This document shows, piece after piece, positions 7,042 through 14,941 of a stretch of DNA of 44,780 nt. The stretch spans positions 1 to 44,780 of the forward strand of contig JAZDJP010000132.1 in the NCBI GenBank assembly GCA_043803805.1. The letters run 5' to 3'. The notes below the pieces were generated by a model. It did no database searches and was not told the DNA's origin. It saw only the letters and a list, made by a program, of their open reading frames with translations. The translations under genes and the position numbers were made by a program. The DNA is from JAZDJP01 sp043803805. GTDB taxonomy: Bacteria > Planctomycetota > JAZDJP01. Position 1 is the first letter of the stretch; each line of letters begins with the position of its first letter.

Positions 7042-8222
7042 GATGCCTCCCCCTGGCGATTTGCGCCGTAATTTCCGTATGTGTCCAGCGCTTCGCGCAT
7101 GGCCAGAATGTTCGCCGGCGGAACGTCCGCCTGGATGTTGTGCACCGGGGTGAACACGAATCCGCCCCCCGGCGCGAACACCTCGATCCGCCGGCGGACC
7201 TCATCCTTCACCTCCTCCGGCGTCCCCCCGGGAAGCGTCTGCTGGGTGTCCACCCCGCCGCCCCAGAACACGAGGTCTTTTCCGAACGACCGCTTGAGTT
7301 TCACCGGATCCATCCCGGTGGCGCTCGCCTGGACGGGATTCAGAATGTCCACCCCGGCCTCGATGAGATCGGGAAGAATCTTCCGGATCGCCCCGCAACT
7401 GTGATAAAACACCTTCACCGGGGCCAGTTTCTTGATTTCACCAAACAGGATGGTTTGCCGCGGCTTGATGAATTTCCGGTAGGCCGCCGGGGAGACGAGG
7501 AGGCCGGTCTGTGTTCCCATATCGTCCCCTTCCATGGCCACATCCACGTTCCCCGCCAGTTGCGGCAGAAGGACCCGCCAGTACGCGAGTTTGAGTTCCA
7601 GAATTTTGTCCAGCAGCGCCTCCGCGAACGCCGATTCCTCCGCGAGGTCCATGAAAAACCGCTCGAACCCGCGAAGCCACAGCCCCATTTCCAGAAGTCC
7701 CGCGCACAAGCCGCTGACGCAGACCGCCTTGCCGGCCCCGGCCGCCGCCCGGGCGCGATCCGCCATCCCGGCGAACCGGGCCGGGTCGGCCGGGTCCGGC
7801 CAGGGGTATTTCGCCACGGCCTCCGGGCCTTCGGCGCCGGCCAGAGGATGCCCGACCAGATCGAAATAATGACCGCCCTCCCGGGGCATCCGGCGGTGGA
7901 GCCCCCACTCGTCGGGATAGGAAAAGTATTCCTCCTCCTCCCGGGGCAGAAACGTCCACCCGGAAGGTGCCGACGGGAACACCCCGCGGGTGTCCACCCG
8001 GAGGGCCTCCAGCACCACCTCTTCCACCTTCGCCAGTTGCTGATTGATGTCACCGATCTCCGGATTCTTTTTCGGCAACCCCAAGGCATCCCGGAGATTG
8101 CGGTAGGCCTCCCGATGGATTCCCGTGACGCGGGTGGCGGCGAGATCAAACGGCACCCGGTCGGGTTCCCGGTGAGACAACGCCAGCCGAACGCGTTCGC
8201 GGGAGGTCATGGAACATTTCAT
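7038..8222 (-). CDS. URO-D-superfamily (MtaA/CmuA-like) methyltransferase
   Basis: A 394-residue protein. The N-terminal TSRERVRLALSHREPDRVP is the typical opening of uroporphyrinogen-decarboxylase-like methyltransferases, which move methyl groups between small substrates, corrinoid proteins and coenzymes rather than decarboxylating porphyrins. The zinc-ligand type motif YHSCGAIRK (His274, Cys276) precedes AGVDILNPVQ. The C-terminal FVFTPVHNIQADVPPANI is also standard. Because the family usually starts at M(T/N)SRERV, the ATG at 8210 is a plausible alternative start. It is first in the operon with the MetF-methyltransferase fusion, overlapping it by four bases, and fhs. That suggests delivery of a methyl group from an unknown methylated compound into folate metabolism. 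No separate corrinoid protein is visible here. The family is secure and the substrate unknown. Confidence 0.88.
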   Translation of the reverse strand: MKCSMTSRERVRLALSHREPDRVPFDLAATRVTGIHREAYRNLRDALGLPKKNPEIGDINQQLAKVEEVVLEALRVDTRGVFPSAPSGWTFLPREEEEYFSYPDEWGLHRRMPREGGHYFDLVGHPLAGAEGPEAVAKYPWPDPADPARFAGMADRARAAAGAGKAVCVSGLCAGLLEMGLWLRGFERFFMDLAEESAFAEALLDKILELKLAYWRVLLPQLAGNVDVAMEGDDMGTQTGLLVSPAAYRKFIKPRQTILFGEIKKLAPVKVFYHSCGAIRKILPDLIEAGVDILNPVQASATGMDPVKLKRSFGKDLVFWGGGVDTQQTLPGGTPEEVKDEVRRRIEVFAPGGGFVFTPVHNIQADVPPANILAMREALDTYGNYGANRQGEAS

Positions 8223-8360
8223 TCTATGTTGACCGGGAGGCGTTTCCAGAAAAAACGTGGTGGGTGGGTGGGGAGTGGGGATGCAGGTAGAACCGTGGAT
8301 CGCGAAGAGCGCGTAGAAGGGTTGAGGATATGCGGGCAGGAGGCGATTGAGGAGGTTGAA

Positions 8361-8388
8361 TAAATAAGTTTAATTCGCCATATGTCAA
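8361..8388 (-). promoter_or_regulatory. Putative sigma70 promoter of the one-carbon operon
   Basis: On the minus strand TTGACA (8383-8388), a 16-base spacer and TATTTA (8361-8366), about 140 bases before the URO-D gene. The -35 is perfect and the -10 is weak. It lies in the 200-base gap after the EpsI-like gene; the rest of that gap shows nothing recognisable. Confidence 0.4.
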
Positions 8389-8423
8389 CGAATCAGTGGA
8401 ACGTCTTTCAAGAACGCGCCGTT

Positions 8424-8930
8424 TCATTTCTCCGCAACGGTTATTGCCCACCACGGGCCATGCGTTTGCCCCAGGAATACCGCCCAGTACCAGCTTGAAA
8501 TATCACTCCAGGCGTTGCCCCCTTCATCGTATATCCTCTCATAAACGCGGATCGTCTCTCCCTCTCGGATTGCCTCAAAACTGCCCCAGCGGTGATGGTC
8601 TTGGTCCATCCAAATGGGCTTTGGCTTCACGGCATATCCCATCCCCTTGAAGCAATCCGCCGCAGGATGAAGTTTTCGTGTTGGCTCGTTTATCCAACGA
8701 ATGACGATTTCTCGGCTACCATCCGTAAATCGTGCCATCCTCCCCGGAAAACCGTCCTCGTAAACCTTCTCGCGGGCAGAAAGGGGAAGTTGATGGAGTG
8801 GTTTTCCCTGAAAATGAGTTGGCCATCGGGGGAGGCATTCCCCTTTTCCTATTACGCGAGATTGGCAAGGAAGCAACGGCACCACCCCTGCCAGCACGCA
8901 CACCCCTAGATAGAGAATGATGGCTCGCAT
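8424..8930 (-). CDS. EpsI-like exosortase-associated protein
   Basis: A 168-residue protein with an N-terminal hydrophobic signal/anchor (residues 1-21) and a soluble extracytoplasmic part. KLHPAADCFKGMGY (His88, Cys93) resembles the HSPxxCLPGxGW motif of EpsI/DUF3485 proteins, which are encoded beside or fused to exosortases. Their biochemical role is poorly known and they are thought to act outside the membrane with the sorting enzyme. Two conserved-looking Trp clusters follow (RWINEP, WSDISSWYWAVFLG). The ATG at 8930 has AGAAGGG upstream and overlaps the exosortase 3' end by 25 bases, so the two are translationally linked. It is the last gene of the PadR-VIT-exosortase operon. The EpsI assignment rests on one motif, context and size, so it is moderate. 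Confidence 0.6.
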   Translation of the reverse strand: MRAIILYLGVCVLAGVVPLLPCQSRVIGKGECLPRWPTHFQGKPLHQLPLSAREKVYEDGFPGRMARFTDGSREIVIRWINEPTRKLHPAADCFKGMGYAVKPKPIWMDQDHHRWGSFEAIREGETIRVYERIYDEGGNAWSDISSWYWAVFLGQTHGPWWAITVAEK

Positions 8931-9724
8931 GAAACCCTTCTTTGAATTATCTGGGTAGCCAAGACAATTATTACGGATGTGAAAAGAAATGCCGTCACTC
9001 CGATGAGTTCGTGCCCCCAGGGTGGGAAAACGATTGTCCCCGATTCCACATAGAACAGCGCCGTAGCCCTCCAGACATTACCGAGAAGAATCGCAATAAA
9101 CGCAACCAAGGCGGCGCATATTGTTTTGAGAGGATTCATTTCGAAATAACAAGCCAGCGTGAAGACAAGATAGCCCCCTGCCCACATCATCCGGATGCCG
9201 CTACAGGGGGCATCCACCCACACAAGCCGGCCATTCCAATTAAGCAAGGATCCTTCTTGAATCACTGGAAGACCCGTCAATTGAAGGAGAGACGCTGTCA
9301 CATGCCCGGTAAGAATTCGAAGTGGATACCCGAGATAGAATTGGAGTGTTGGCATCACAGGGAGGGCTAACAGGAAAAGCCCCAATGTCCCAAGGTGGAA
9401 TGCCCGCCCCGGACGTAGCGCAGCTATTGTGAAGGCGATCGCGGTAACCGCCATCACGGCACGCATCAACGGGGGAAACAGGTGGAATGTGCCGCCGTAT
9501 AAAAGAATCAAGATAGCGGGGAAAATCAGCGCGGATGGGGATCGGGATGATTGGACGATTTTCCCCTTGCGACAGATGAAAAACAAGGCGGTCCCCAGAG
9601 CCAGTAGCCCCCATGGCTCATCGGAAGAGTCCGACATCCGAATAAAATACCATCTCCATACCGGCCAGAACGCCAGGACCTGTACGAAAATAAGCCCGTT
9701 GGCTTTATTCACGCTGCGCCACAT
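8906..9724 (-). CDS. Exosortase (transpeptidase-like membrane sorting enzyme)
   Basis: A 272-residue integral membrane protein with about eight hydrophobic segments. It has the exosortase catalytic triad in order: Cys174 in DAPCSGIRMM, Arg219 in GNVWRATALF and His238 in PPWGHELIG. Exosortases recognise C-terminal PEP-CTERM tails and process them at the membrane, by analogy with sortases. The start at 9724 has GGAGG upstream and overlaps the stop of the VIT gene by 16 bases; a longer frame to 9763 lacks such a site. Its immediate upstream neighbour ends in a PEP-CTERM tail, so substrate and enzyme are encoded together. This resembles the dedicated one-target exosortase systems described by Haft and colleagues, such as the XrtN/VIT pairing, but I cannot assign the exact subtype. 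Confidence 0.9.
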   Translation of the reverse strand: MWRSVNKANGLIFVQVLAFWPVWRWYFIRMSDSSDEPWGLLALGTALFFICRKGKIVQSSRSPSALIFPAILILLYGGTFHLFPPLMRAVMAVTAIAFTIAALRPGRAFHLGTLGLFLLALPVMPTLQFYLGYPLRILTGHVTASLLQLTGLPVIQEGSLLNWNGRLVWVDAPCSGIRMMWAGGYLVFTLACYFEMNPLKTICAALVAFIAILLGNVWRATALFYVESGTIVFPPWGHELIGVTAFLFTSVIIVLATQIIQRRVSCEPSFSI

Positions 9725-12384
9725 GCCCGCCTCCGGCGACAAAACAACCAAGCCAAAATACACACCACCACGGCGATCAGCGCCCAGGTTTCAGGCTCCG
9801 GGATGGTCGGTACCGTGTTGGGATCCACGGGCTGAAGTCCGGTTTGCGCGTATTGGCTCGGATTTTCCAATACCACGGCCCCGCTTACGGGTGTGACTAT
9901 CTGATAGCTTGCGGCAAGACCGATGGCCTCGTCTATCTTCCTGGGGTCCTTTGTGGAAGACAAATGCCATATTCTGTCATTTGCCCAAAGGCGGGCAAGG
10001 TGCGATGACGTTTCCTTCGAATTCGCCTGGGATTTCATGACGTCTTTTGAAACCATTTCTCTGACATATTCGAGCCGTTTGGAGTTGCCGCTCCATTCTG
10101 AAAACAATTTCTCCAAATCACGGGCAAGGGTTCCCGTTCGCGGAATTGCCTCGACGACTCTGATATCCTCAAGGTTTTCCATGACCTTGTTTGAACCGGA
10201 AACGACTTGCACATCGTAAAGGCGCGGGTTGTCGGGACGCCGCTCCCATTTTTGCCGAAGCGGCTCAGTGGTTTGCAAGATGACCGGATGTGCGCCATGG
10301 ATCCATACGATGGCGCTATCGGGTCGTTCGGCCGCCAGATCCCATGCCTTGGAGAGAGTAGGAATGTTGTCGCAGCCCCCCCGGCATGTGACTATTTTCA
10401 ATTGGTTGGCTGCCGCGCTCAATGTCTGTGGGTTGGCGACTTGAACTTGTTGCGTGAGTTCAAGAACGGCGTCGGACGCGACCAGAATACCGAAATCAAC
10501 GCCGACGGGAAAACGAAGTAGCGCCTCCGCGATTTCGTTAATTCTTTCCCTCATGCCCCGAGATCCATCAATGACAAAAACAACCCGGGATGGGGCAGGG
10601 AGGTTTTTCTTTCTGATCGTTTGCCGGACCACCCGTTCGTTTTCCGCAAGAGGATCCCTGGTCCATGCCTCCAGGGCTTCTTTTGTTCTGCCTGTTCGGA
10701 TGACCGCCCTGTTCTCAACAAGCAAGGAGTTGCTCATCTTTCCACGCATGGCGAACAACTCTTTCTTCGGGTTTTCCGACTTCAGGCAATCCTTTTGCGC
10801 CACGATGGGCTTTTTTGACTCTATCCAGATATCGTGTCCGACGGATTCCGGGATTGAAAAGTTACGTTCCAAGCAGCACGGCAGCATCATGACCCCTTGT
10901 TCGAAGCTTTCCAAAAATAGCGGAGAGGTAATGCCAACGCGTACTTTCATTTTTCCGTTCGGTGGAACCGGGAAACATTGCACAAAAACACGGTCGGGCC
11001 CCCTGGTGGTAACCAGAACGGGATCCCTGCTTCGCCTGACCACTTCCTTATAGGCCTCTTTGACTTTTCCTCTGGCCGCGAACGCAGCCTCGCGCTCCTG
11101 GCCATCGATCCACAGGGTTAATCTTGATACAACCCCGCCGGGCGGAAGAGCGACGAGCGCCCTCGCCTCACGCTGTTGCCAGGAGGAATTCTCGAACACG
11201 AGTGTCCATTCCAGGTATGCCAGCGCCGCATCCGGATCGACCGAGCCGTCCATTCGCGAACTGGCCAGAGACAAGTCCTTGACTCTGCCGGCGACCTCAT
11301 CTCCTCCGATTCCCTCGTCAAAAACAAAATCTTCCCATGGATCGTATCTGCCGCGCCCAAGGGTGAGTTTCGGTGGGGAAACGGTGTTGAACGGAATGCC
11401 CGTAACACGGTAATGGATCTCGCGCGCTTTTTCCGGGCTGACAGGGTTCCCGACGGAGAACAAGAATCCGATAATGTCCGTGGCCATCCCGGGCCGCTCG
11501 TAACACATCTTCAGCATGATTTGTTCATTTCCGATGTTGCGAAGCGTGCGTATCCCGCGCAGACTCGTCCCTTCGAATTCCGAGGCGGCCATTTCCATGC
11601 CCAGACGTGTCAACGTCTTTGGCATTTCAAAGAGCATAAGGAGTCCGATGGAAATGCATATTCCCCACCACAGCCCAGGGATTCCCTGCGGGGCAACCGT
11701 CGAGGAGATTTGTTTCAGAAGGCGCCGGCTCAAGATGGTGGCGACAAATGAAAGGATCGGCGTCAGCGACAACAAACCCATTCCCATGAACATGATCGCA
11801 ATGACAGACATTGGAACCAGCGGGAGAAAGAGAATCGTGTAGAAGAATGATGTTCCAATGGCGATTCCGTTCACCAGTCCCAGCGTTGACAAGCGTGGGG
11901 ACTTCTCTCTCCATGCGTACATCCAAATGATCAGGTTGGTAACCGGTACGAGCCCGACAAGAAACACATGCCAGATGGTGGGGATGGGATCGAAAAAAGT
12001 CCCGGCGCACATATGCGTGCCATATTCAATCCCCAGCGTGAGGAAAGGAAGAAGCACTCCAAACAACAAGACAAAAACCTTGGGCACTCTCTTGGCGGTA
12101 AACTTAAAAACGGCGCCTGCCTTCGATTGCCATTTGGAGGTTTCCGGACGGGAATTCTGAGCCCCCACGCCCGATATCTCGGGAGCGCCCACCCGGGACA
12201 AAATTCGCCTCAAGTCATCTTCGGTGACAACTGAAAGATTCAATGCGTCGATTTCCTTCTCGATGTGTCTTTTAATGTCATCCTTGACCTCGTTCGGATC
12301 CGCACCGGAGGATTCGAGATTCGCCCGGATATTTTCGAAATATTGATTCAGCGCATCCGTTGCCGACTGAGTCCATTCCGCCAT
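9709..12384 (-). CDS. HAAS-membrane-VIT-vWA protein with PEP-CTERM sorting tail
   Basis: An 891-residue protein. Residues 1-75 look like a HAAS/DUF1700-type helical domain (DALNQYFENI to LSRVGAPEI), which often accompanies PadR regulators. About five membrane segments follow (100-122, 135-158, 168-195, 198-218, 236-258). Residues about 385-490 are a VIT domain (YLEWTLVFEN, ARALVALPPGG, GKVKEAYKEV, FPVPPNGKMKVRV). Residues about 600-745 are a vWA domain whose MIDAS reads DGSRG, so the third metal ligand Ser is replaced. SYQIVTPVSGAVVLE is typical of VIT proteins. The C-terminus has PEPETW (862-867), a hydrophobic helix and RRRR (883-886), a PEP-CTERM signal. AAGGAGGG precedes the ATG by eight bases, inside the end of padR. 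It is the probable substrate of the exosortase downstream. Its molecular role is unknown. Confidence 0.88.
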   Translation of the reverse strand: MAEWTQSATDALNQYFENIRANLESSGADPNEVKDDIKRHIEKEIDALNLSVVTEDDLRRILSRVGAPEISGVGAQNSRPETSKWQSKAGAVFKFTAKRVPKVFVLLFGVLLPFLTLGIEYGTHMCAGTFFDPIPTIWHVFLVGLVPVTNLIIWMYAWREKSPRLSTLGLVNGIAIGTSFFYTILFLPLVPMSVIAIMFMGMGLLSLTPILSFVATILSRRLLKQISSTVAPQGIPGLWWGICISIGLLMLFEMPKTLTRLGMEMAASEFEGTSLRGIRTLRNIGNEQIMLKMCYERPGMATDIIGFLFSVGNPVSPEKAREIHYRVTGIPFNTVSPPKLTLGRGRYDPWEDFVFDEGIGGDEVAGRVKDLSLASSRMDGSVDPDAALAYLEWTLVFENSSWQQREARALVALPPGGVVSRLTLWIDGQEREAAFAARGKVKEAYKEVVRRSRDPVLVTTRGPDRVFVQCFPVPPNGKMKVRVGITSPLFLESFEQGVMMLPCCLERNFSIPESVGHDIWIESKKPIVAQKDCLKSENPKKELFAMRGKMSNSLLVENRAVIRTGRTKEALEAWTRDPLAENERVVRQTIRKKNLPAPSRVVFVIDGSRGMRERINEIAEALLRFPVGVDFGILVASDAVLELTQQVQVANPQTLSAAANQLKIVTCRGGCDNIPTLSKAWDLAAERPDSAIVWIHGAHPVILQTTEPLRQKWERRPDNPRLYDVQVVSGSNKVMENLEDIRVVEAIPRTGTLARDLEKLFSEWSGNSKRLEYVREMVSKDVMKSQANSKETSSHLARLWANDRIWHLSSTKDPRKIDEAIGLAASYQIVTPVSGAVVLENPSQYAQTGLQPVDPNTVPTIPEPETWALIAVVVCILAWLFCRRRRACGAA

Positions 12385-12389
12385 GTGTT

Positions 12390-12728
12390 TTACCCTCCTT
12401 TATGCCGAAGACTTCGACACGATTTGACAAGTGACTCCAAATGTTCATTCATGACGTCCATGGTCCTCTTGCCTTGGGGCGTTAATGCATAATATTTTCT
12501 GGCAGGGCCCTCGGGCGATTCTTCAAGACGGGTTGTTACCAATCCTTGAACTCGAAGGCGGGAAAGAAGGGGATAAATTGTCCCTTCGGTGACACCGAGG
12601 CCAGGTATGGAAACCAGCGATTTGACCAGATCGTATCCGTAACGCTCCGCCCCCTCGAGGGCATTCAATATGCAGAGTTCCAAGACGCCCTTGCGAACTT
12701 GCACGGTCCAATTGTCAAAGTGGTCCAT
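12390..12728 (-). CDS. PadR-family transcriptional regulator
   Basis: A 112-residue winged-helix protein. LELCILNALEGAERYGYDLV, VTEGTIYPLLSRLRVQGLV, EGPARKYYALTPQGK and a C-terminal dimerisation helix give the full PadR pattern. It is first in the operon, five bases before the HAAS-VIT-vWA gene. PadR regulators adjacent to HAAS-domain membrane proteins form a recurring sensory pairing. A near-consensus promoter overlapped by an ACATA...TATGT dyad lies directly upstream, so autorepression is likely. The ligand is unknown. The ATG at 12728 has only a weak purine tract upstream, but the frame matches the family's N-terminus. Confidence 0.93.
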   Translation of the reverse strand: MDHFDNWTVQVRKGVLELCILNALEGAERYGYDLVKSLVSIPGLGVTEGTIYPLLSRLRVQGLVTTRLEESPEGPARKYYALTPQGKRTMDVMNEHLESLVKSCRSLRHKGG

Positions 12729-12753
12729 GGCAGCATTTCTCGCTCGTCACGCT

Positions 12754-12784
12754 ACATAGTAAAGCAAGGTATATATGTTGTCAA
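12754..12784 (-). promoter_or_regulatory. Promoter and PadR-type operator of the exosortase operon
   Basis: On the minus strand TTGACA (12779-12784), 17-base spacer and TACTAT (12756-12761), placing transcription start about 20 bases before padR. An imperfect 25-base dyad with ACATA and TATGT ends (12754-12778) covers the spacer and -10. That is where a PadR repressor would block polymerase. Confidence 0.65.
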
Positions 12785-12884
12785 TGGACTAATGGCAAAT
12801 TTTAATGACACCTCGGATTTTTTGTCGTTTATTAAAATCAGCCCCGCCCTTGCCCCACGACCTTGAATTCAGCGGACATCCATC

Positions 12885-12912
12885 TTGAACGCACCTGTTT
12901 TTCGGGTATCCT
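12885..12912 (+). promoter_or_regulatory. Putative tRNA-Val promoter
   Basis: TTGAAC (12885-12890), 16-base spacer and TATCCT (12907-12912), about 36 bases before the tRNA. The promoter before the M16 operon at 13262 has identical hexamers and spacing. The interval 12785-12884 is AT-rich and shows nothing else. Confidence 0.5.
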
Positions 12913-12948
12913 TAATTATTCGGCGGTTGCCGGAGTGGAATTGGTCAT

Positions 12949-13022
12949 GGGCGTATAGCTCAGCTGGTTAGAGCGCTACACTCACATTGTAGAGGTCAGA
13001 GGTTCGAATCCTCTTACGCCCA
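12949..13022 (+). tRNA. tRNA-Val (CAC)
   Basis: A complete cloverleaf. The acceptor stem is GGGCGTA/TACGCCC with discriminator A, the D-arm contains AGCTCAGCTGGTTAGAGC, the anticodon stem CTACA/TGTAG encloses loop CTCACAT (anticodon CAC), and the T-arm contains GGTTCGAATCC. No CCA is encoded, so it must be added enzymatically. It stands alone on the plus strand. The 240 bases after it, to the M16 promoter, contain no gene that I can support and no clear terminator. Confidence 0.97.
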
Positions 13023-13261
13023 GTTTTTCACGCAATAAGCGGCGCCATGCGGCGTCGGCTCATGCTCGGCGGGTCGCGGGGCAGACCCGCTGTCGCAATC
13101 GCTTCCTTGCCGGGCTTGCTTCTTGCGCGAAAAATCCCCCTTCCAAACCTCCTTTCAAGAGGATTCGAAGGCGAACGGCGCAACGGATACTGGAATTTTC
13201 CCCCGGTATCTCCGCCGCGTTCCGCCACCAGAAGCGTTTCCGGATATCCTCCCGGAAACGC

Positions 13262-13289
13262 TTGAACGCGTCGGTCTTTCTGCTATCCT
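13262..13289 (+). promoter_or_regulatory. Putative promoter of the M16 peptidase pair
   Basis: TTGAAC (13262-13267), 16-base spacer and TATCCT (13284-13289), 23 bases before the ATG at 13313. It has the same hexamers and spacing as the tRNA-Val promoter. Confidence 0.5.
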
Positions 13290-13312
13290 CTCCGCCGGTT
13301 GTGACATCCCTC

Positions 13313-14941
13313 ATGACAAAATGGATCCTTCATCTCATTCCGGTTGCCTTCTGCCTGTTTGCCGTTCAGGCCGCCGAACGGGAAGCGCCACCGGTGTCTG
13401 TGCCAATCCCATCTCCCATTCCCGCGCCGACACCCAAACCGGTTGCTCCCGAACCCGTTCTCCCGGATAACACGTTCGACGCCATCGAAAACCGAATTCA
13501 CATGTTCACCCTCGACAACGGGTTCCGCGTCATCCTCTACCCTCGCGGGGACGCGCCCATCGCGTCCTTCGTCACTTATGTCGCGGCGGGCAGTGTCAAC
13601 GAATCCCTCGGCGAAACGGGCATCGCCCACCTTATGGAGCATCTCGCGTTCAAGGGAACCCCCGACATCGGGACGCGCGACTTCGCGAAGGAGAGGACCC
13701 TTCAGGCCGGGGAGGACAACGTCTGGGAGCAACTCCAGACCGAAACGCGCAAGGGCGCAAGAGCCGATCCCAAAACCGTGGAAGCCCTCAAAAAACGCCT
13801 TGAGGCCCTCGGAAAATCGCTCGAGGAGTGCCTGGTGTCGAACGAGTTCGACCAACTCCTCTCCCGGGCCGGCGGACGGGAAACCAACGCCTTCACCAGC
13901 GCGGACGCCACCGTGTATTACGTCTCTCTTCCGGCGGACAAGGCCGAACTCTGGGCCTCGCTCGAATCCGATCGCTTCGCCAACACCCAGCCCCGCCAGT
14001 TTCCGCGCGAATTGAACGTCGTCATCGAGGAGCGCCGCCAGCGCACCGAGAGCGATCCCGCGGGCAAGCTGTATGAGAACTTCCGGATGCTGGCCTTCCC
14101 CGGCCACCCGTACGGCATCCCGACCATCGGCTTCCGCGCGGATCTCGAGGCGATGTCCCGGCGGAAGGTCCTCCGCTTCTACCGGACCCATTATACGCCG
14201 GCCAACACCGTCATCGCCGTCGCGGGGAAATTCGATCCCGTTGCGATGGAGGCCCTCGTCCGGCGGTATTTCGGAGGCATCCCGGCGCGCCCCGCCCCTC
14301 CTCCCGTCATCAGCGTCCAGACCCCGCAGGAGGGGGAGATCCGGTTCGAGATCGAACATCCGGCCCAGCCCATGCTCGTGGCGGGATTTCACGTTCCGGA
14401 CGAACTGCACCCCGACGATGTTCCTCTGGCCATCCTCAATGAAATCCTCTCCGGCGGCCGCACGTCGCGCCTCTACCGGAACCTCGTCCAGACGGGAATC
14501 GCCCTCAACGCCGGCAGTTTCGTCGGTTTCCCCGGCCACCGGTACCCGCATCTCTTCACAATCCGGGCCCTTCCCAACCGCGGCCGGACTCTGGACGATG
14601 TCGAGAAGGCCCTCTGGGACGAGATCGGGAAACTCCGGGAGGAGCTCGTCCCGGACGCGGAATTGAAACGCGTCAAGACGAACGTCCGGGCGGACATGGT
14701 GCGCGAACTGGATTCCAATCTCAACATGGCCATGGGCCTGGCCGGGACGGAAAGCGTCGCGGGCGACTGGCGGGAACTCTTCCGGGAAATTGACGAACTC
14801 TCCCGCGTGACCGCCGGGGACGTCCGGCGCGTGGCGCGGGAATACCTCGTTCCGAAGAACCGCATCGTCGGACGCATGAAAGCGCCGCCGCCTCCGGCGC
14901 CGCCCGCGCCCGCCGCGCCCAAACCGGAGGCGCCGAAATGA
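13313..14941 (+). CDS. M16 zinc peptidase, catalytic subunit, exported
   Basis: A 542-residue protein with a Sec signal peptide (MTKWILHLIPVAFCLFAVQA) and a Pro-rich linker to about residue 50. The inverted zinc motif HLMEH (His106, Glu109, His110) is intact, and the distal Glu is in the ELNVVIEERRQ region near 239. A helical insert of about 50 residues (125-175) separates them, making the spacing longer than the classical 76. The second M16 half (about 320-520) has LNEILSGGRTSRLYRNL. The ATG at 13313 is chosen because it begins the signal peptide; the in-frame TTG at 13262 coincides with the promoter. The stop overlaps the next start by four bases. It likely degrades peptides in the periplasm with its partner. 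Confidence 0.92.
   Translation: MTKWILHLIPVAFCLFAVQAAEREAPPVSVPIPSPIPAPTPKPVAPEPVLPDNTFDAIENRIHMFTLDNGFRVILYPRGDAPIASFVTYVAAGSVNESLGETGIAHLMEHLAFKGTPDIGTRDFAKERTLQAGEDNVWEQLQTETRKGARADPKTVEALKKRLEALGKSLEECLVSNEFDQLLSRAGGRETNAFTSADATVYYVSLPADKAELWASLESDRFANTQPRQFPRELNVVIEERRQRTESDPAGKLYENFRMLAFPGHPYGIPTIGFRADLEAMSRRKVLRFYRTHYTPANTVIAVAGKFDPVAMEALVRRYFGGIPARPAPPPVISVQTPQEGEIRFEIEHPAQPMLVAGFHVPDELHPDDVPLAILNEILSGGRTSRLYRNLVQTGIALNAGSFVGFPGHRYPHLFTIRALPNRGRTLDDVEKALWDEIGKLREELVPDAELKRVKTNVRADMVRELDSNLNMAMGLAGTESVAGDWRELFREIDELSRVTAGDVRRVAREYLVPKNRIVGRMKAPPPPAPPAPAAPKPEAPK

Noticed and set aside
2823..8100. Long open frames antisense to the one-carbon operon
   Set aside because: They follow from high GC third positions; they have low-complexity Arg/Pro/Gly/Ala-rich translations and no family resemblance.
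2805..8222. A full Wood-Ljungdahl pathway
   Set aside because: No CODH/ACS, corrinoid protein, FolD or formate dehydrogenase occurs in the window; only the folate-linked section is present.
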